From: Kudoa neothunni
Lineage: Eukaryota; Cnidaria
Assembly (NCBI GenBank): GCA_964304625.1
Contig: OZ199838.1
Location: forward strand, 12,896,001-12,960,000
Reading direction: 5' to 3'
DNA: 64,000 bases
Under the pieces are notes generated by a model. It saw only the letters and a list, made by a program, of their open reading frames with translations, had not been told where the DNA came from and did no database searches. Positions 11,695 through 25,440 of the stretch are shown in pieces. Every line of letters starts with the position of its first letter. Within the stretch, counting starts at the first letter, position 1. A program made the position numbers and the translations under genes.

Positions 11695-13791
11695 CAGCGC
11701 TGCCAACCCAAATCGGACAAAATCTGACGAATGGAACAATTTATCAAAAAACACAACAAAAATTTAAATTTACATATTAATATTACGTAACTTTACCATT
11801 GTTTCATTGACGTCAAAATTATGGCAACAGTGAGTTGATGCATTGAAAAATTCTCTTATTCGAACCAGACTATCCAATGTCGAACACAACATTTTATTTC
11901 TCCAGATAGTCTTGAAAGCTCCAGTAGATGAAAATATTCTCTCTGTGGAAGCATTACTTAGGGAGAGTAAAATAAGTGAAATGCAATATTTCCCAATTGA
12001 ATTAAAGTCATTATGTTTAGAAACCTTACTCCAAAATTCGAGTAAACTCATCTTTGTGACGTCATCACACCCTAAAAATTGATCCCAATTTATTTCGTTA
12101 ATTAGACCATATTCTTGCTCAGCGAATTCGTTCTTAAGTAAATTATTTGGTAACGTATGAAATTGAGGTTTGATGTTTGGATTTAATACGTAGGTTGGTT
12201 TTTAAAAAGTAACTTTTTTATTTTCTCGTATGAATTAAGAGCAACATCGCTTAATTCACTTAATATTTTTTCAAGACATCTCTTAGCAAGGATTTTAGTT
12301 TTCAATTCTGGAATTTATTCCATGAATTCAAAGCCATATTCGATTTCATTTAAGTGTTTTGGCAGTTTCAAGGATTGTAAAATCTAGAATTAAAAGATTT
12401 CACCAAAAATTAACTTGTTCGATTTCAATCTGTGGATCAATAAATTCCATTTGAAAGAGCTTGTTTTTTCCTCCAGAAGTTTTATAATGGGAGACAAAAA
12501 TGAACAGCTTCTTATACTCAGTATTTTTTAGAAGGTCAAGGTTAACTCGTGCTTTGTATTTTTGGTCACCTTTAAGTTCAGGTAAGATACTTGTAAAATA
12601 TTGAACAAGAATATCCCCATTATTGATCAGACGCTCAATTATTTCACTTCTACAGAGCCATCTTGTTTGAGTGTCCATTTTAAAGGGAGGATTCATGCCG
12701 TCAAAGTCATCTGAAACGGTGGACTCAACAAAGTTTCAAATATTTCATTTCCCTCTTATTGTTCTTTTAGAACCACTTTGGCATATTTTCCAAAATACCA
12801 TACATGTTTGGTGGAAATTCAGAAAACGACTTTTCAGCAACATTGTCGAGCGAATGGTATTAGACAAGTAAATCGAGTTACATTCGGGTTTTTATTAAGT
12901 ATTCGAGTCCAAAGATTATTATTTATCCCGGCCATAACAGCAACTCCATCAGATCCATATCCAATTAAATTCCTGTAGTTTAGTCTAAATGATGAAATCG
13001 AGCTATTAAGGCTGGTAAAAAGAGTTTCAGCGTCTGCTTTTTAAATTTCATTAATTTCAAGCAATCGCGTTACAGTTGTTTTATCAACAATAGAATAGAA
13101 TAAAATGACTATGCCCAAGTGAGGTTTTATATTTATGTCCGACCATTCATCAATTAAAATTGAAAATGGTCGATCCTCTAAGTCATATTTCAATTTCATT
13201 ATATTGATTTTGATATTACCTTAAATAAAAATAAAATAAGTACAAATTAGTTCATATACATTATTGATAACCGAACATTTGGTGCGATGAACATTAAAGT
13301 CCTTTTCAAGATTTGATCAATCTGTATTTGTACACATAACTTGCTTCATAATAATTCCTAAATGGTCCGCTGCTACACTAGGAGTATGAATGGCAATTGA
13401 TGCCGAAAATCGTATTTCTGATATTTTTGTATCAACGGATGTTTTTGATATGAAAACATATTTGTTTTCATATATTTTTGGTAAATTCATTCTAGATTTA
13501 ATATCGATATGTCTCTTAAAATCTAAAACAGAAATATTGTAATTATTGTTGTTGTTATTAATATTTATAACTTTCATGATGTTCAACTGTTGATATTTTA
13601 AGCTGAAATGAGGTATTACGTCAACTACAAAAACATTTATTTGAAGATTTCTCGTACTTTAGCCAAGATTTATTAGATTTTATTTTTCTTGAAATGCATG
13701 AGAAATACCTGGTTTTATCACAGTGTGTTTTGATGCGCCAGCCATTTAAAATTAAACATGTCAATAAAATGGGGCATTGTTGGCAACGCTG
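11695..13791 (-). mobile_element. hAT DNA transposon, family A, copy 1 (decayed)
   Basis: The 2.1 kb element is bounded by inverted ends CAGCGCTGCCAAC (left) and the complement of CAGCGTTGCCAAC (right). Eight-base target duplications GTTTAAAC (11687-11694) and GTTAAAAC (13792-13799) differ at one base. Minus-strand pieces of a hAT transposase remain. One is 12696-12400, with TRWLCRSEIIERLINNGDIL. Another is 12051-11770, the hAT dimerisation end with LSNASTERIFSSTGAFKTIWRNK and IREFFN. The middle and 5' parts are broken by many stops and shifts. A second copy of the family lies at 36394-37455. Confidence 0.85.
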
Positions 13792-13799
13792 GTTAAAAC

Positions 13800-15454
13800 T
13801 TACTCTCGTTTATTGCGGAAATTAAAAAATAAACATACGGAATAATTTTTTCCATCAAAATAGTAATTTATCTATGGAAAACTCCGAATATTTTAAAAAC
13901 TAATTAAGAAAGTATTTTTTCTATATTTAATGCGACTATTACAACTAGACATTGCTTACACCGTAGGTCAGGGCTTCTTAACAGATTTTTAAATAAAACT
14001 TCGGCCTGGCGAAAATTCAAAATTATCCCTTTAAATTGGAATCTACTTCATATCTACTCTAAAGGTGTACATTTATTTGGGTATTCTAGGTTAAATCTTT
14101 AAAATAAAAACGTGGTGTAACAGAAAAAGACTCATTCTAATATTATTAATAGTTACATATTTTTTCCTGAAAAAGTTTAAACATTCCTGTCAATATCTAA
14201 ATTGAGTTTAATAGCCCTGAATAATAATAATAATTCCTTAGAAATCTTTAAGCACGCAAAAACCGCATTACGCGACTATTACGCGTATCCAACTTTAATG
14301 CCTCTCAAATTACCTTCTGTCATCTAAAATTTACCCCTGATCTAAATGTTAAAATGTCATCTTTTGGAGGATTTCCAAAAAAAAAAACTAACTTTTTGGC
14401 TTTGATATATATATATATGGATTTTTATTTTTAAGATTTTAATAGTTTGGTGGGCAATAGAACGCCTTTGGTTATTTTAACATCGAATCGGAGAGTACGC
14501 ATCCATTGAAGAAAATTATCTACTTGGATTTAACCAATAGGGGGTAAATGCGAAAATTACACCTAGACACTTTAATTAGAGGCCGTAATTTTCTATTAAA
14601 ATCTATAAACGTCGAAATTTTTAGTTTTTTTACATTTTTCGCTTAAAATCTAAATAATTCGTCGACTCTCTTTCGTTTTATTATGGAAGAAAAAGAAGCC
14701 AAATTGACAATTATATAGTCGAATAAATAGATTTAAATGAGAAAATTGACCCAACAAGTATATCATAATTTGTTAACATCGATCAACGGGGAATTCCACA
14801 GCAGGAATTGTTGAAACTTTCACACCACAGAAATGATAACATGATAGTTCCTGGATTTTAGAGAATAAAAAAATCAAAGTATTCCATATTGGCTAGGTAA
14901 GACCAAGATTTGTTGCGTATACCGCTATCACTTACAGCCTTGGAAGATGTTTCTCAAAATTATAGCGATTTCTGGAAAATTGTAAGGTAAATCTAACGTT
15001 TTAACTAATTAGAATGCTTTAAATATTATATTTTAAAGGAAAATTTTACAAAAAAATATATTTATGTTTATTTCATTAACATTGAGCTAGATAGTAGAGT
15101 TTTATGTTGTACATACGCCAGTTTGAAAATAGGCGTCAAATTTTTCGAGAGAAAATTATTACATTTGAACAAATAAATCAAGATATTTAATAAAAAGAAC
15201 AAATGACTAACATAGGTCTAATACGCACAAAAATAAAATCCAAGGCATTAACATTAACGGATAAAAATAAATAATAAGAATATTAGTGGTAATAGTTATA
15301 TAATTGAAAATATAAAAATTATGTATTCTATTCAGGAAACAAAAACTATTCTATATGCGTTGCATGGTTGTCGAAGTTGACTACGAAGTTTGGCCACGAC
15401 CTCCCCTCAAAATTAATAAGTCCATTCGGAAGAAACCTTAAAATAGTAGATTAG
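13800..15454. other. Intergenic DNA 3' of the SLK/STK10-like gene
   Basis: AT-rich sequence with no supported exon. A short TA run lies near 14.41 kb. The stretch next to 15455 should hold the kinase gene's 3' UTR (minus strand). Confidence 0.45.
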
Positions 15455-18400
15455 CTAATTGTGAAAATCTAACATTAATAAAACCCTCATATTGATGAAT
15501 TCGTTTGCTTTCATTTCTTTGGCTTGTGAAGAGAGAAGCTCATTTTTTCGATTAACAAGCTCAAACAACCAAGTTCTAACATTGAATTCAGCTTGAAGTT
15601 CAGAGTTGAGTTGAGTATCGATAGAGTTTTTATAGAATTCTCTTTGTTTGTTTTCCTAGTGTTGATTTGATTAGATTACAATTTCTCCCTCATAAATTTA
15701 TTATCACCATCAAAAAGACAATTTCATTTTTCTCGTTATTAAATTGTTGTTTGATCCTATCGACTTCATTTTGTTGCTCTTGTTTGAAATCAGCTGTTTG
15801 TTTGGTTTGTTGTTTGTATTTCTCATCAAATATCTAAATTTAGATCGAGCGTAAATTAGTAGGGTTTTCAAGAAAATCCTCCACAAATTTTATAACCAAT
15901 ACATTTTTAAGATATTCTTTTTCGGAGCCGGAGATAGTAGTTAAACCATGCTTGACTTGTTTTCTATAGTTCTTTTTCTCTAATTCTAGGAGTGTTTTCA
16001 TTTCTGCTTTTTGTATTTTTGGTAATTCTTTGATTTCGAGAACTTGTTTTTTTACAGTTTCTTCCATTTTGAATTCTGTACGTTCTTTTAAAAACGCCAA
16101 TTCCTATTCAAATGAAAATTCAGCAAATATTTTCAATAAATCATAACATAAAATTTGTAATACCTTTTTAAATCGTCGTATTACTTGCCAGAATGTTAAA
16201 ATGGAAAGTTCTTTGTGTTTAGTGTTTTGCAATTCATTCAGCTCAAGTTTGTGGCGACTTTCAAGCGCCCACAATTCGCTTTCCAAGTCTATTCAAAATT
16301 TTCGATGAAATCTTATTCCTTTTCTAACCCCACGAAATCAACCGCAGAAGTAGACATACTTTTAGCTTGCTGGTGTTTTTGACTCAGTAGATTGTGTTTG
16401 ATCTTGGTCAATTCAGATGATTGTTTCTCAATGAACTTGGAGTAATCATCTTTATATCTTTCTCCAATGGAAGCCACTTTATCTCTCAGTTCCTACCAAG
16501 AAACAATTAATATCCCACACAATCAGTTGAAGAAGTGTGACAACAAAAATCAATTAAATTAAATTACATGGAAACTAGAATCCATTTTCTTGTATGATTT
16601 CTACACACCAAATTATCACACTCAACATATTGCACAAAAAGTGGGGAAAATAAAAACCTTGAGTTGTTTGACTTCTTTTTCGTGCTCGGATTTGAGTTTT
16701 TTGAAATACTTCTTCTGCTCTTCATAAAGTACGCCTTCTTTTTTGGTGAATTCTTTGTTCTGTGAATTTTCCACACATTCTAATTCGCTCTTCATACGTT
16801 CAATTATTTTCTACACAAATAAGCGTATAACGGATTGCATAGTTTTGATGGGATTGGTACGTATCCAAATAATGTACCTGCTTCTCCGCAAAGTGAGCCT
16901 TTTCCATATCGTCAATCTTGGCGTTGAAGAATTCACGTTTCTTCTCAAGTTCTGTAGCTTCTAACCTTCTCAAACGTTTCATCTCATTCATACATGCCTC
17001 TCTAGAGAACGCAAAATTAACGTTATCGAGAATTATTCGGTCGTTTGTTAGATTTTGTTAGATGAGAAGTATGGGAAACGTGTTGAATTGAATAATCACC
17101 TGAATTTAACCTCCTTCTGAAGGATTCCTTTACGATTCTCATCCACCACGGTTACTACCGTTTCGGTTCTCACTTGGCCGTCAACGTTGAAGCGGCGTGT
17201 CTTTCTAACAGTTTTCAGTTGCTATGGCACAACATTGATTAACGATATTTTCACTACCACACAACCGCAGAGAAACATAGAGTAGCGATAGCATATCGAC
17301 TTAGTTACAGATGATTCTCGAGGTTCAACACAAAAATTAAATCAAAAACCAATCAGATTAATCAAATTAATTTGTTCATTATTTGGAATAAAATAAACAA
17401 ATATATTATGTTATCACTAAAACACGTGAGTTGAGCTATCCAAAAAAAGAAAATTTTTAAGCTTTAAGCTTCTTAATGACCAAAAACCTAATGTTGGAAT
17501 TTTATAAGTAATCGGAATGTATGATTTTAAATTTAAAGCCTCATGATAATTGAACATGTTTAAACAATGTAATAAGAACGTCGATAAGAATGTACTCTAT
17601 CCACAACACAAAACAATTACTCTCTTATCATTCTGAGAGAGGGATTTTTGAAGATTGGTAGAACCTATCCAACCGGAAATCACACAAACGATTACAATCC
17701 AACCAATTATAGTTACATTCGTTCAACGACAAATCAGATTTCATACTCATTGCTGAACCAGCAAGATTGGACATAGATAACATCGGTTGGTTTGGAATGC
17801 TTGATGTTGAATCTCCAAGAGCCTTTGGTGCCTTATCAACTTTAAAAACGAACGCATGTTAACAAAAAAATGACCACGTTGAAAATTTACCATTCTCGTC
17901 GTTTGCTTCTAAATCAATTTCGATCTAAAACAAAATAATATACCCCAACAAATAAAGTATAAATCCAACCTCTTCCACTTCACAATCTTTGTACACTCGA
18001 TAAAGTTCCCTTACATCGGCTCTGGATTTGGCTTCGGCAATTTGCAAAAATTTATGCTATTAAATATTTTATCAAATAATTTTCAGGAAAAGTTACTTTT
18101 AATAGCTCCCCCGTGGATGCACGTCCTTTAGCGTCAAAACTCAAACACCGACTAGTAAAATCTTTGAATGTGTCCGACCTTAATTTGATGTGGTTAATTT
18201 TTAGCATATGAACCCAGGCTAAAATAAAGAAAAACTCAAACCATAAATACCATTTCTCAGGATTAGTAAATGTAGGTGGTGGGTTCTTAATAATCACAAA
18301 CATCACACACATGGGATGTTGATCGTTGTAAGGAGGTTGGGCCTCTCCCAATTCTATACATGTAATACCCATACTCCACACATCACACTACGTCGTCAAT

Positions 18401-19353
18401 AATCATGTTACAGTCAATCAACATTCAACTGTTTACCTTCTCACAATAAGGGATCTCAGGGTGAGTTTCGGTGATGATAACTTCGGGAGCCATCCAATAA
18501 GGTGTACCAATAAATGTGCTTCTTTTTTGGTTGGGTTGAGTATTCACACCAGATACACCAAAATCAGCTAAAATTTACAACAATCAACCCAATTAATTAC
18601 TTAAAGTCAACAAAAATTATACCTAATTTCACCAGACCAACATCAGTCAATAACATATTTCCTGCTTTTATATCTCGATGTATGATTCCTCTCTGATGTA
18701 GATAATGCAACGCCTGGCAAAAGAATAACTCATTAAACTAATATAACATTTAAAACAAACAACAACAACTTACATGTATCATCTGAAACATAATAGACTG
18801 AATAAATGTTTCTGGCAATCCAGATTCAAAATCTTTATTTGATCAATCAAATAAACCGATTTTCTCACCCTCCTAATCAATATTACCCATAATAACATCG
18901 TCCAATCCTCCTCCGTGACACAACTCCAAAAACATCTAAACATAACATTTCTTCAATTAGCTGCAAGTATCAATGATCAAAAACCTACATGAATCTTCTG
19001 ATCAAAATAATAAGCTTCATACGCTTTCAATATGTATTGAGAGTCACAAGTGAGCAAGATGTTCACCTCTTGGGCCATATCATCCATATCCATTTCACTA
19101 TCGATAGCACAAACTTTACAGGCAACGGTCATAGATTTATCTTTCTTATCGGCCTATTAAAGTTTGGAATTAAACGCGACATAGCAACATAGGCGGGCGA
19201 TCGTAAAAAATTAAAATATTTCATCGGGGAACTCCACCTACCAGATAAACCTTTCCAAAACTTCCATCTCCAATCTCTGTGGTGTAGTTCCAAAACATCA
19301 TTCGGATTGGACTTTAATAAAAATTTGTAATCTTTTTTCTGCTTCTTTCCCAT
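15455..19353 (-). CDS. SLK/STK10-like Ste20-family serine/threonine kinase
   Basis: Many short exons on the minus strand, introns mostly 30-90 bp. N-terminal kinase (about 19353-18000): glycine loop [17 protein letters not shown] lysine, HRDIKAGN catalytic loop, [26 protein letters not shown] and a RASTGELL end. A linker follows. The C-terminal coiled coil (about 17222-15455) matches the PKK region of SLK and STK10: [18 protein letters not shown]-type heptads, [11 protein letters not shown] and [11 protein letters not shown]; it ends [13 protein letters not shown]. Family role: GCK-V kinases phosphorylate ERM proteins and shape the actin cortex and adhesions. Odd: the N terminus [11 protein letters not shown]...NPNDVLEL resembles the family (compare PNEVWEI) but is out of frame by one base with the glycine loop near 19280. 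Either one base is extra in this sequence, or translation starts at ATGATG just upstream ([13 protein letters not shown]). The kinase assignment is firm; exact exon ends are not. Confidence 0.88.
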
Positions 19354-22159
19354 AGTTTAATTGAATATAGAATCACTACCCAACTCTACAAATAAAACTG
19401 TATGTCAATACACGTATTATTTATAGATTAATTAAAATTTTCGTTTTACACGATGATCATCCGAAACCTTGTTCATTAATCCCTTTCAACTAATTTTCTA
19501 CCTGTAATTTAAATCTGGCGTATAATTATGATTGAAATATTCCACTCTACTTCAGCTGTCATCCGGCAACAACAGAGCGCCTTTCTAGAGGCCCCAATAA
19601 TTTAACGTTATCACCCTAATTTCTATTAATATGCTTAACTTATCCATTCAAATTATGACTAGAGGATTTATTCTCGTGTAATTAGTAATATTTTATTACG
19701 TAAAATTAAAAACAATATCAACTAAAGAGTATACTACTTGTTGGCTATGAAAATGGTACGCTTGTTTCAGACCATCCATCTGATTGGAAATGTGTTAATC
19801 CTTTGGATGAGATTCACTGGTAGTAACCTATCTCCAAACATTTATTAGCTGCATTCTATTATCAAAAACGATTCTACATATTTTTTTATTACTCATTAAC
19901 TTAGGTAATAAAATTAAACCTAAAGTCAACCTTTATCAATCCTTTGTTTCCACTCGTGGTTTCCTAATACAATACACGCTTATAGTTATTGAATCCAGTC
20001 TCCTAATATTATTATTAATATCATTGAAATTTTTAGGGAATTTCCGTTGCTATGGTAACTAATTGCGATTTAATGAAAAATGACATTGTGGCGAATTATA
20101 TTGATTTGACTATATTTGTCGTGATATACAAAATTTGTTGGGGTCGTTATTTGTACAGCAAAACTTTGTATTGAATCTATAAAAGAGGGATATACGAGTA
20201 AATATGATCTGCGCACGCACAATAACGAATTAGGATTAAATTTTACACATTTGTGACAATCGCTGAAAATGTTTCTTTCTTAAATTATGATTATTCAAAT
20301 TAAGATATAAATTATTATAATGTTGATAAACAAATTTTAATCATTTTATTTTCCTATAAGAATTATTTTTACACAATTATAATCAATTGTGTGGAAGCAG
20401 TGTCGTTAGCTGTAGCTTTTATTGATATGAAAATGAGACTGTATGTGGAATTTAAAGTTAATCTAGAATATGAAAAATTTGATTTAAGTTGTATTTGCAT
20501 ATAGATATTGGTCATGTGTACACTTCAATCTACGTTCAATCCAAGATTAATGTCTTTAAATTCGAATTATCGTCCATTTATTATACACCTAGCTTAGCTC
20601 AATGTAGAATTTATCTTTAATTTTTTGGAATATGTAAATTCATAAATTTTCTAATTGTAGTTTGAGTTATACATTAAAAATAATCGTTTATTTTTTCAAT
20701 CGCTATATTATGTCGTCAAAAGAATACACTATTCAGTTTATTATAGATATTCTGACGATTAAACTTTAATAGGGATGACGTTCTGCTTACGAGAATAATT
20801 GATACTAATCGGTCACAGATGATAAATGTTCGGACTTTTATATGATACTACATAGATATATGTGTTTTTTATTAATTCGAACGTGATATTTTAATCATTT
20901 AATAATGAATTTTTTTGGTTATCTTTTAGTAAAAATTTGACATGATGGAAATTAATAAAGAAAGTTCCTGCGTACGATATGCATAATTAAAGATGTTTAC
21001 CTATCAAATGATTTCATTTCCGTTGTGTGTGAAAAATTTTGTGTTTTAAAGAAGCTATTAAATAAGTTTTTGTAAAAAGTAATGGAGGAATGATGGAGAT
21101 GTTTAATGGCGACAGCAATGATTGAACTATTAATGTAGGAATATTATAATTCAAAAAATGAAAGATGTAAGTAACTATGGTTTTGGGGGAAATGATGATC
21201 TCAAGATTATTAATCTGATAAAATAAAAGATTTACAAAGCATTAGGATTATAAGATTAAAATAACAAGATAAAATCCGTAATTATTGCGAAAGATTCATG
21301 ATGATATGTAAACAATTTTAAATATGGAATTGATGCTTGGATTTTCTAAGATTATAGTCTTAAATTAAATACATAGAAATTTTTGTATAACGTCTTTTAT
21401 ATTTTAAGGGCGTTTCTACTTATTTACTGAAACTAAGCAATATTTTAGTTACTTCTGGCTGATAATGTGCTTGAAGCAGTAGATTTTGTCAAAGAAAATA
21501 TATTGCATTTTAATAATCGACCATTCATCCTTTGATATTTGCTCAGTATTTTTAACAGCTTCCTGACCAAATTTTTCCTGTGGTCTCTAGGTAATATATT
21601 ACGAAAAAAAGGTTCAAGATAACGATTTAAAGAGTTATATTGTTTAGAATAATTTTTGTCGGCCATTATCATTGAATTATTGAAATAAATATAAATCTTA
21701 CATTTATGCGGAATAATCACGTAAAAATTTTACCCCGTCTTTGAAATGTATTGAAAATCTATTTTATATCTGATTCATAAACAATGGCTTGACCCTTAAC
21801 GGCTAACCATTGGATTCGCGCGTCCATCTTCCTATTATTTTGTTGTAAAACCTGATATATTTTGTGTAATTTCGCCAGATCTATAACTTATTTTTTTATA
21901 TCAGTCGGTAGATAAAGTTTTTTTAAAAATGTAGATGAAATTCTGGCGAATACACACAAATATATAACATGCATAACAACAAAATTTATACCAAAAAAAT
22001 AATATAAAGGTGGCCACGTGGAGTTTAAGATTATCCTTTAAGGATTAATACAACCAATATGATTACATAGATCATTTTTTCTGCATGCGCGCTAATTTTG
22101 ATGTCAACTTCTCATTTTAATAATTATATCACGTCTAAAAATATTTTAAACTTAAAATT
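19354..22159. other. Intergenic DNA upstream of the SLK/STK10-like gene
   Basis: About 2.8 kb, AT-rich. The left part should carry the promoter of the divergent minus-strand kinase gene. A 91-residue minus-strand frame at 21720-21445 has no recognisable family and is not called. Confidence 0.45.
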
Positions 22160-22163
22160 TTAA

Positions 22164-24231
22164 CCCTTTTAAGCTCTATTTTTTGTTTTTCTTAAAAAAT
22201 ATATATTGTTAATGGGATATCTATTAGTAAAAACTTAAAATTGGAATTTGGAAAAATAATTTGATTATGCAGATTTTTTAAATTTTTTTAATGTGCGTTT
22301 AAGTTCACACTGGGACTAAATGTTAAAAAAGCTGAAAATAAATAAAAGTTTCGAAACAACTATTCTAACATTAGATTTAATAAATAATTATTTTAAATTT
22401 CAAAATTCGTAAAAAATTGTTAACGAATAACCCTAAAAACAGCATGTCTCCCATGAACCATTTCCAAATTAGTTTCATTTCTCTTGGTAATACTACATAA
22501 ATAGAGTTATGTTGTTGACATAACGCATTTTTTTATTTCTAATTTATATTTTGTACGCATTGGTTCGGCTTGTTTAATTTCACTAAGATTATAAGACAAA
22601 ATGACATAATAATTTGCAAGAAAAGCACAATATAATAACACGTATCGATTAATTCAATCTAATTAATTTCGTTTTGGACGAAATTAGTAAAAACAATTCC
22701 TTTCTTTAATCAGAAAACATTTTGTTTTGCATATAATGCATTTGATTCGCATGACTTTTTGCAAAGTTTGTATCTATTGCGTGTGGGCGTGACTTCGAGG
22801 GAATGCCCAACATTATCGAATCGGATATCGTCAGAAAGAAAGGAAGACAATTTTTCGGCCTGTTGAATTTTCCAGTTCATTCTCTACCAATAATGATAGT
22901 CTCCCGCGCTTTAACATTACATTTATTCCTTTTTTATAAATATTAAAGCCACATACTGAATAGCTGAAACTCAGTAAATAAAATATTTCGCTCTATTTTA
23001 TTTTTCTTGATTTACTATTCCTCTTGTATAATAGCCAAGGGTTCACCATAGCTGTATTTATTCCCCAATAAAATATCCTCAAGTTAACATTCTTAGCCCT
23101 CATTTTGCAGGTTTTCTAGGCATAAATTGCTTTGAACAACACCTACCTTTAAATGGTATCATCTGTTCATCTACATACAACTTCCTTTCGGGTTAAATCT
23201 TTAAGAAATTTGAACTTAAATGATACAAAAATTGTCTTATTTTTGAAATCCTATCAAGATCAGGGTTGGATTGTTTAGTGACTTTTTCGTCATTGTTTTT
23301 GAAATGACGAAATTCTGAAATCAACTCAAATCTATGGCGTGTGAACACGTTTGCAGTTGGCTCAAAATTAAAACATTTTTGCGAATAACATCGATATCTA
23401 GACATCCTTACTATATCCATTAAGATGAGAACCCCGATATACTTTTCTATTTCATCATTATCAATTTTGAAAATGAATAGACCATCTGGAATAAAGGTTT
23501 GTTTGTTCAATCATCAAATCTATGAAGGATTTATTGATAAATTTGTCGAAGTGATCTATAGGATTAAAACGTGCATTTGTTTCTCCATAATAGCACCCTG
23601 AATTCTCAAAATCAGCAGTATGATCTAAAGATGCTTTCTCTATATTAAAATTAAACATGAAATCCGAGTTTCATCTATCTTCGTCGGTACCATCATTACG
23701 AATTTTGGAGTAGTCAGCGCATTTTTCAAAAGTATCCATACTTTCATTCTCTGGACATACCTCGGGTAGAATAGCTATTTCTTCTTCAATTTTTCCACGT
23801 TCCGCAGGTATGTCCAAAATATCGTAATGAATATCTCCAACACATGTGCGCCACGAGATCCCAGTGTGCATCTAAATGCACAAGCTATAATACTCAAATA
23901 ACTATTTATTCTTGTAACCTTCCCCCAAAATACTCTTATATATATTATTATTTGTTATTAACAGTTCAAAATATTTTTTAAAGTTGACATTGATAATTAA
24001 CAGTGATCAATTTTGTGTGTAATCTTTCACATTTGGAGCATGCTCAATATATAGATGAAAAACTTAATATTTTCTTAAATTTTCTAGGAAAATTATTCAC
24101 ACTTTTAAATAGTAAAGAAAATTAAATATTGATTATGATACATTAAATGTGTCGTACGAAAAAGTGGTCTTGTGTATTAAAAGATTGCGCTTCCCTTATG
24201 TACATTCAAATGAACACTAGACACGAAAGGG
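22164..24231 (-). mobile_element. piggyBac-like transposon remnant
   Basis: Minus-strand fragments of a DDE_Tnp_1_7 (piggyBac) transposase run from about 23871 to 23093. They comprise an acidic N-terminal stretch, then NDEIEKYIGVLILMDIVRMSRYR, HRFELISEFRHF, and finally YVDEQMIPFKG with KQFMPRKPAK. The last includes the first catalytic aspartate, after which coding similarity stops, so most of the catalytic domain is gone. The right boundary is good: TTAA at 24232-24235 next to CCCTTTCGTGTC read inward. The left boundary is tentative: TTAA at 22160-22163 followed by CCCTTTTAAGC, sharing only CCCTTT with the other end. Confidence 0.7.
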
Positions 24232-24238
24232 TTAAGTA

Positions 24239-24380
24239 GAGGTATAACAGATTGCTATTCTACATCTAAAGATATTTATAATTAAAACTTTAACAGGAGG
24301 TACTACAGATTACTTTTCCATATTTAAGGATATTTCAAGCGGAACCTTTTGGATAAAAGTACACCAGATTGAGTTCCGGT
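24239..24380 (+). repeat. Degenerate tandem repeat, unit about 60 bp
   Basis: Two to three loosely similar units begin at about 24240, 24299 and 24359, each with AGGTAYWACAGATT or a variant; the first two continue with TCTA/CCATA...TAAAGGATATTT. They start immediately outside the right TTAA of the piggyBac remnant. Confidence 0.45.
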
Positions 24381-25440
24381 ATATACAGTTTTCCCCTGAA
24401 GTAAATATATTACATGATCATAGATAATGACAACGTTAATTTATAAAATAGTTTACAACAATAATCTTTGTATAAATTTTTTAAATTAATCTTCCAACTC
24501 ATCAAAAACATATATAATTTATTTTTAAACTATGAGAAATTCTATTTTAACAAAAATTTTATAGAATTTATTACGACTGTGTATAAAAATAAGTTAGTTG
24601 TTTAAAATAGCGCTATTTTGAATTTTTAGTATGTATTCTAGTGTTATAATTCGTTAAAATTATTTTTATTTTTTCTTGATTAGATAACAATCATTATAAC
24701 ATTACTAACCTATTTTGGAGAAAATATTCAAAGTAGAGCGCGACGGAGATGCAATTTTTCCGTTTATTCATTTAATTTTCAAATGAACTTTAAGTAGGAT
24801 AGGGTGTTAAATTTTTAAAACTGTATTGTTATAAAAAAATGATTTTTTTATATAATAGTTATATTAATTCTACATGATATTATATTAAGGATAATTAAAT
24901 AATTAGTTTGTTTCTCCGATAATTTTGGAACAAATATTCATGTTACCAGATAAATATAAACTTAAAAATATTCAAGGGACTTGAACTCAGATATAAAACT
25001 AATTTATAAATATTTTGAAACACCATTTTCAGGTTAAAAAATTATTATTTTATTGTTAATTTTAAATTTAAATTTTAGAAGAGATTTTCTTATTATTAAA
25101 GTTTTTATAAGGTTCAGTTTGATTGGTATATGAAATAATTTAAAAATGCGTTTTGGTTATATTTTCTTTACGGTGAACATTAATTTTTCCTCCTAAATCT
25201 AAAAAATTATATAGTTTATAAAGAATTGTAAATATTGTAGATACTAATTAAATTATTCTAAAAAAATTCTTGGTTAATACAAAGCATATCAATAATTGAA
25301 TTACTAAACTTTTTCATAATGTATAAGGTAAAAAATTTCAAATGAAACACTTTGGAAAATATTATGAAATAATAAAATAAACATAAGCTGCGATGTTGTA
25401 GCCATGGTCCTTGCGTAGGGTGGCATGTATTTTATTAGTC
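24381..25440. other. Intergenic DNA
   Basis: Very AT-rich, with no coding signal on either strand. The right end should include the 3' UTR of the Kunitz gene. Confidence 0.45.
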
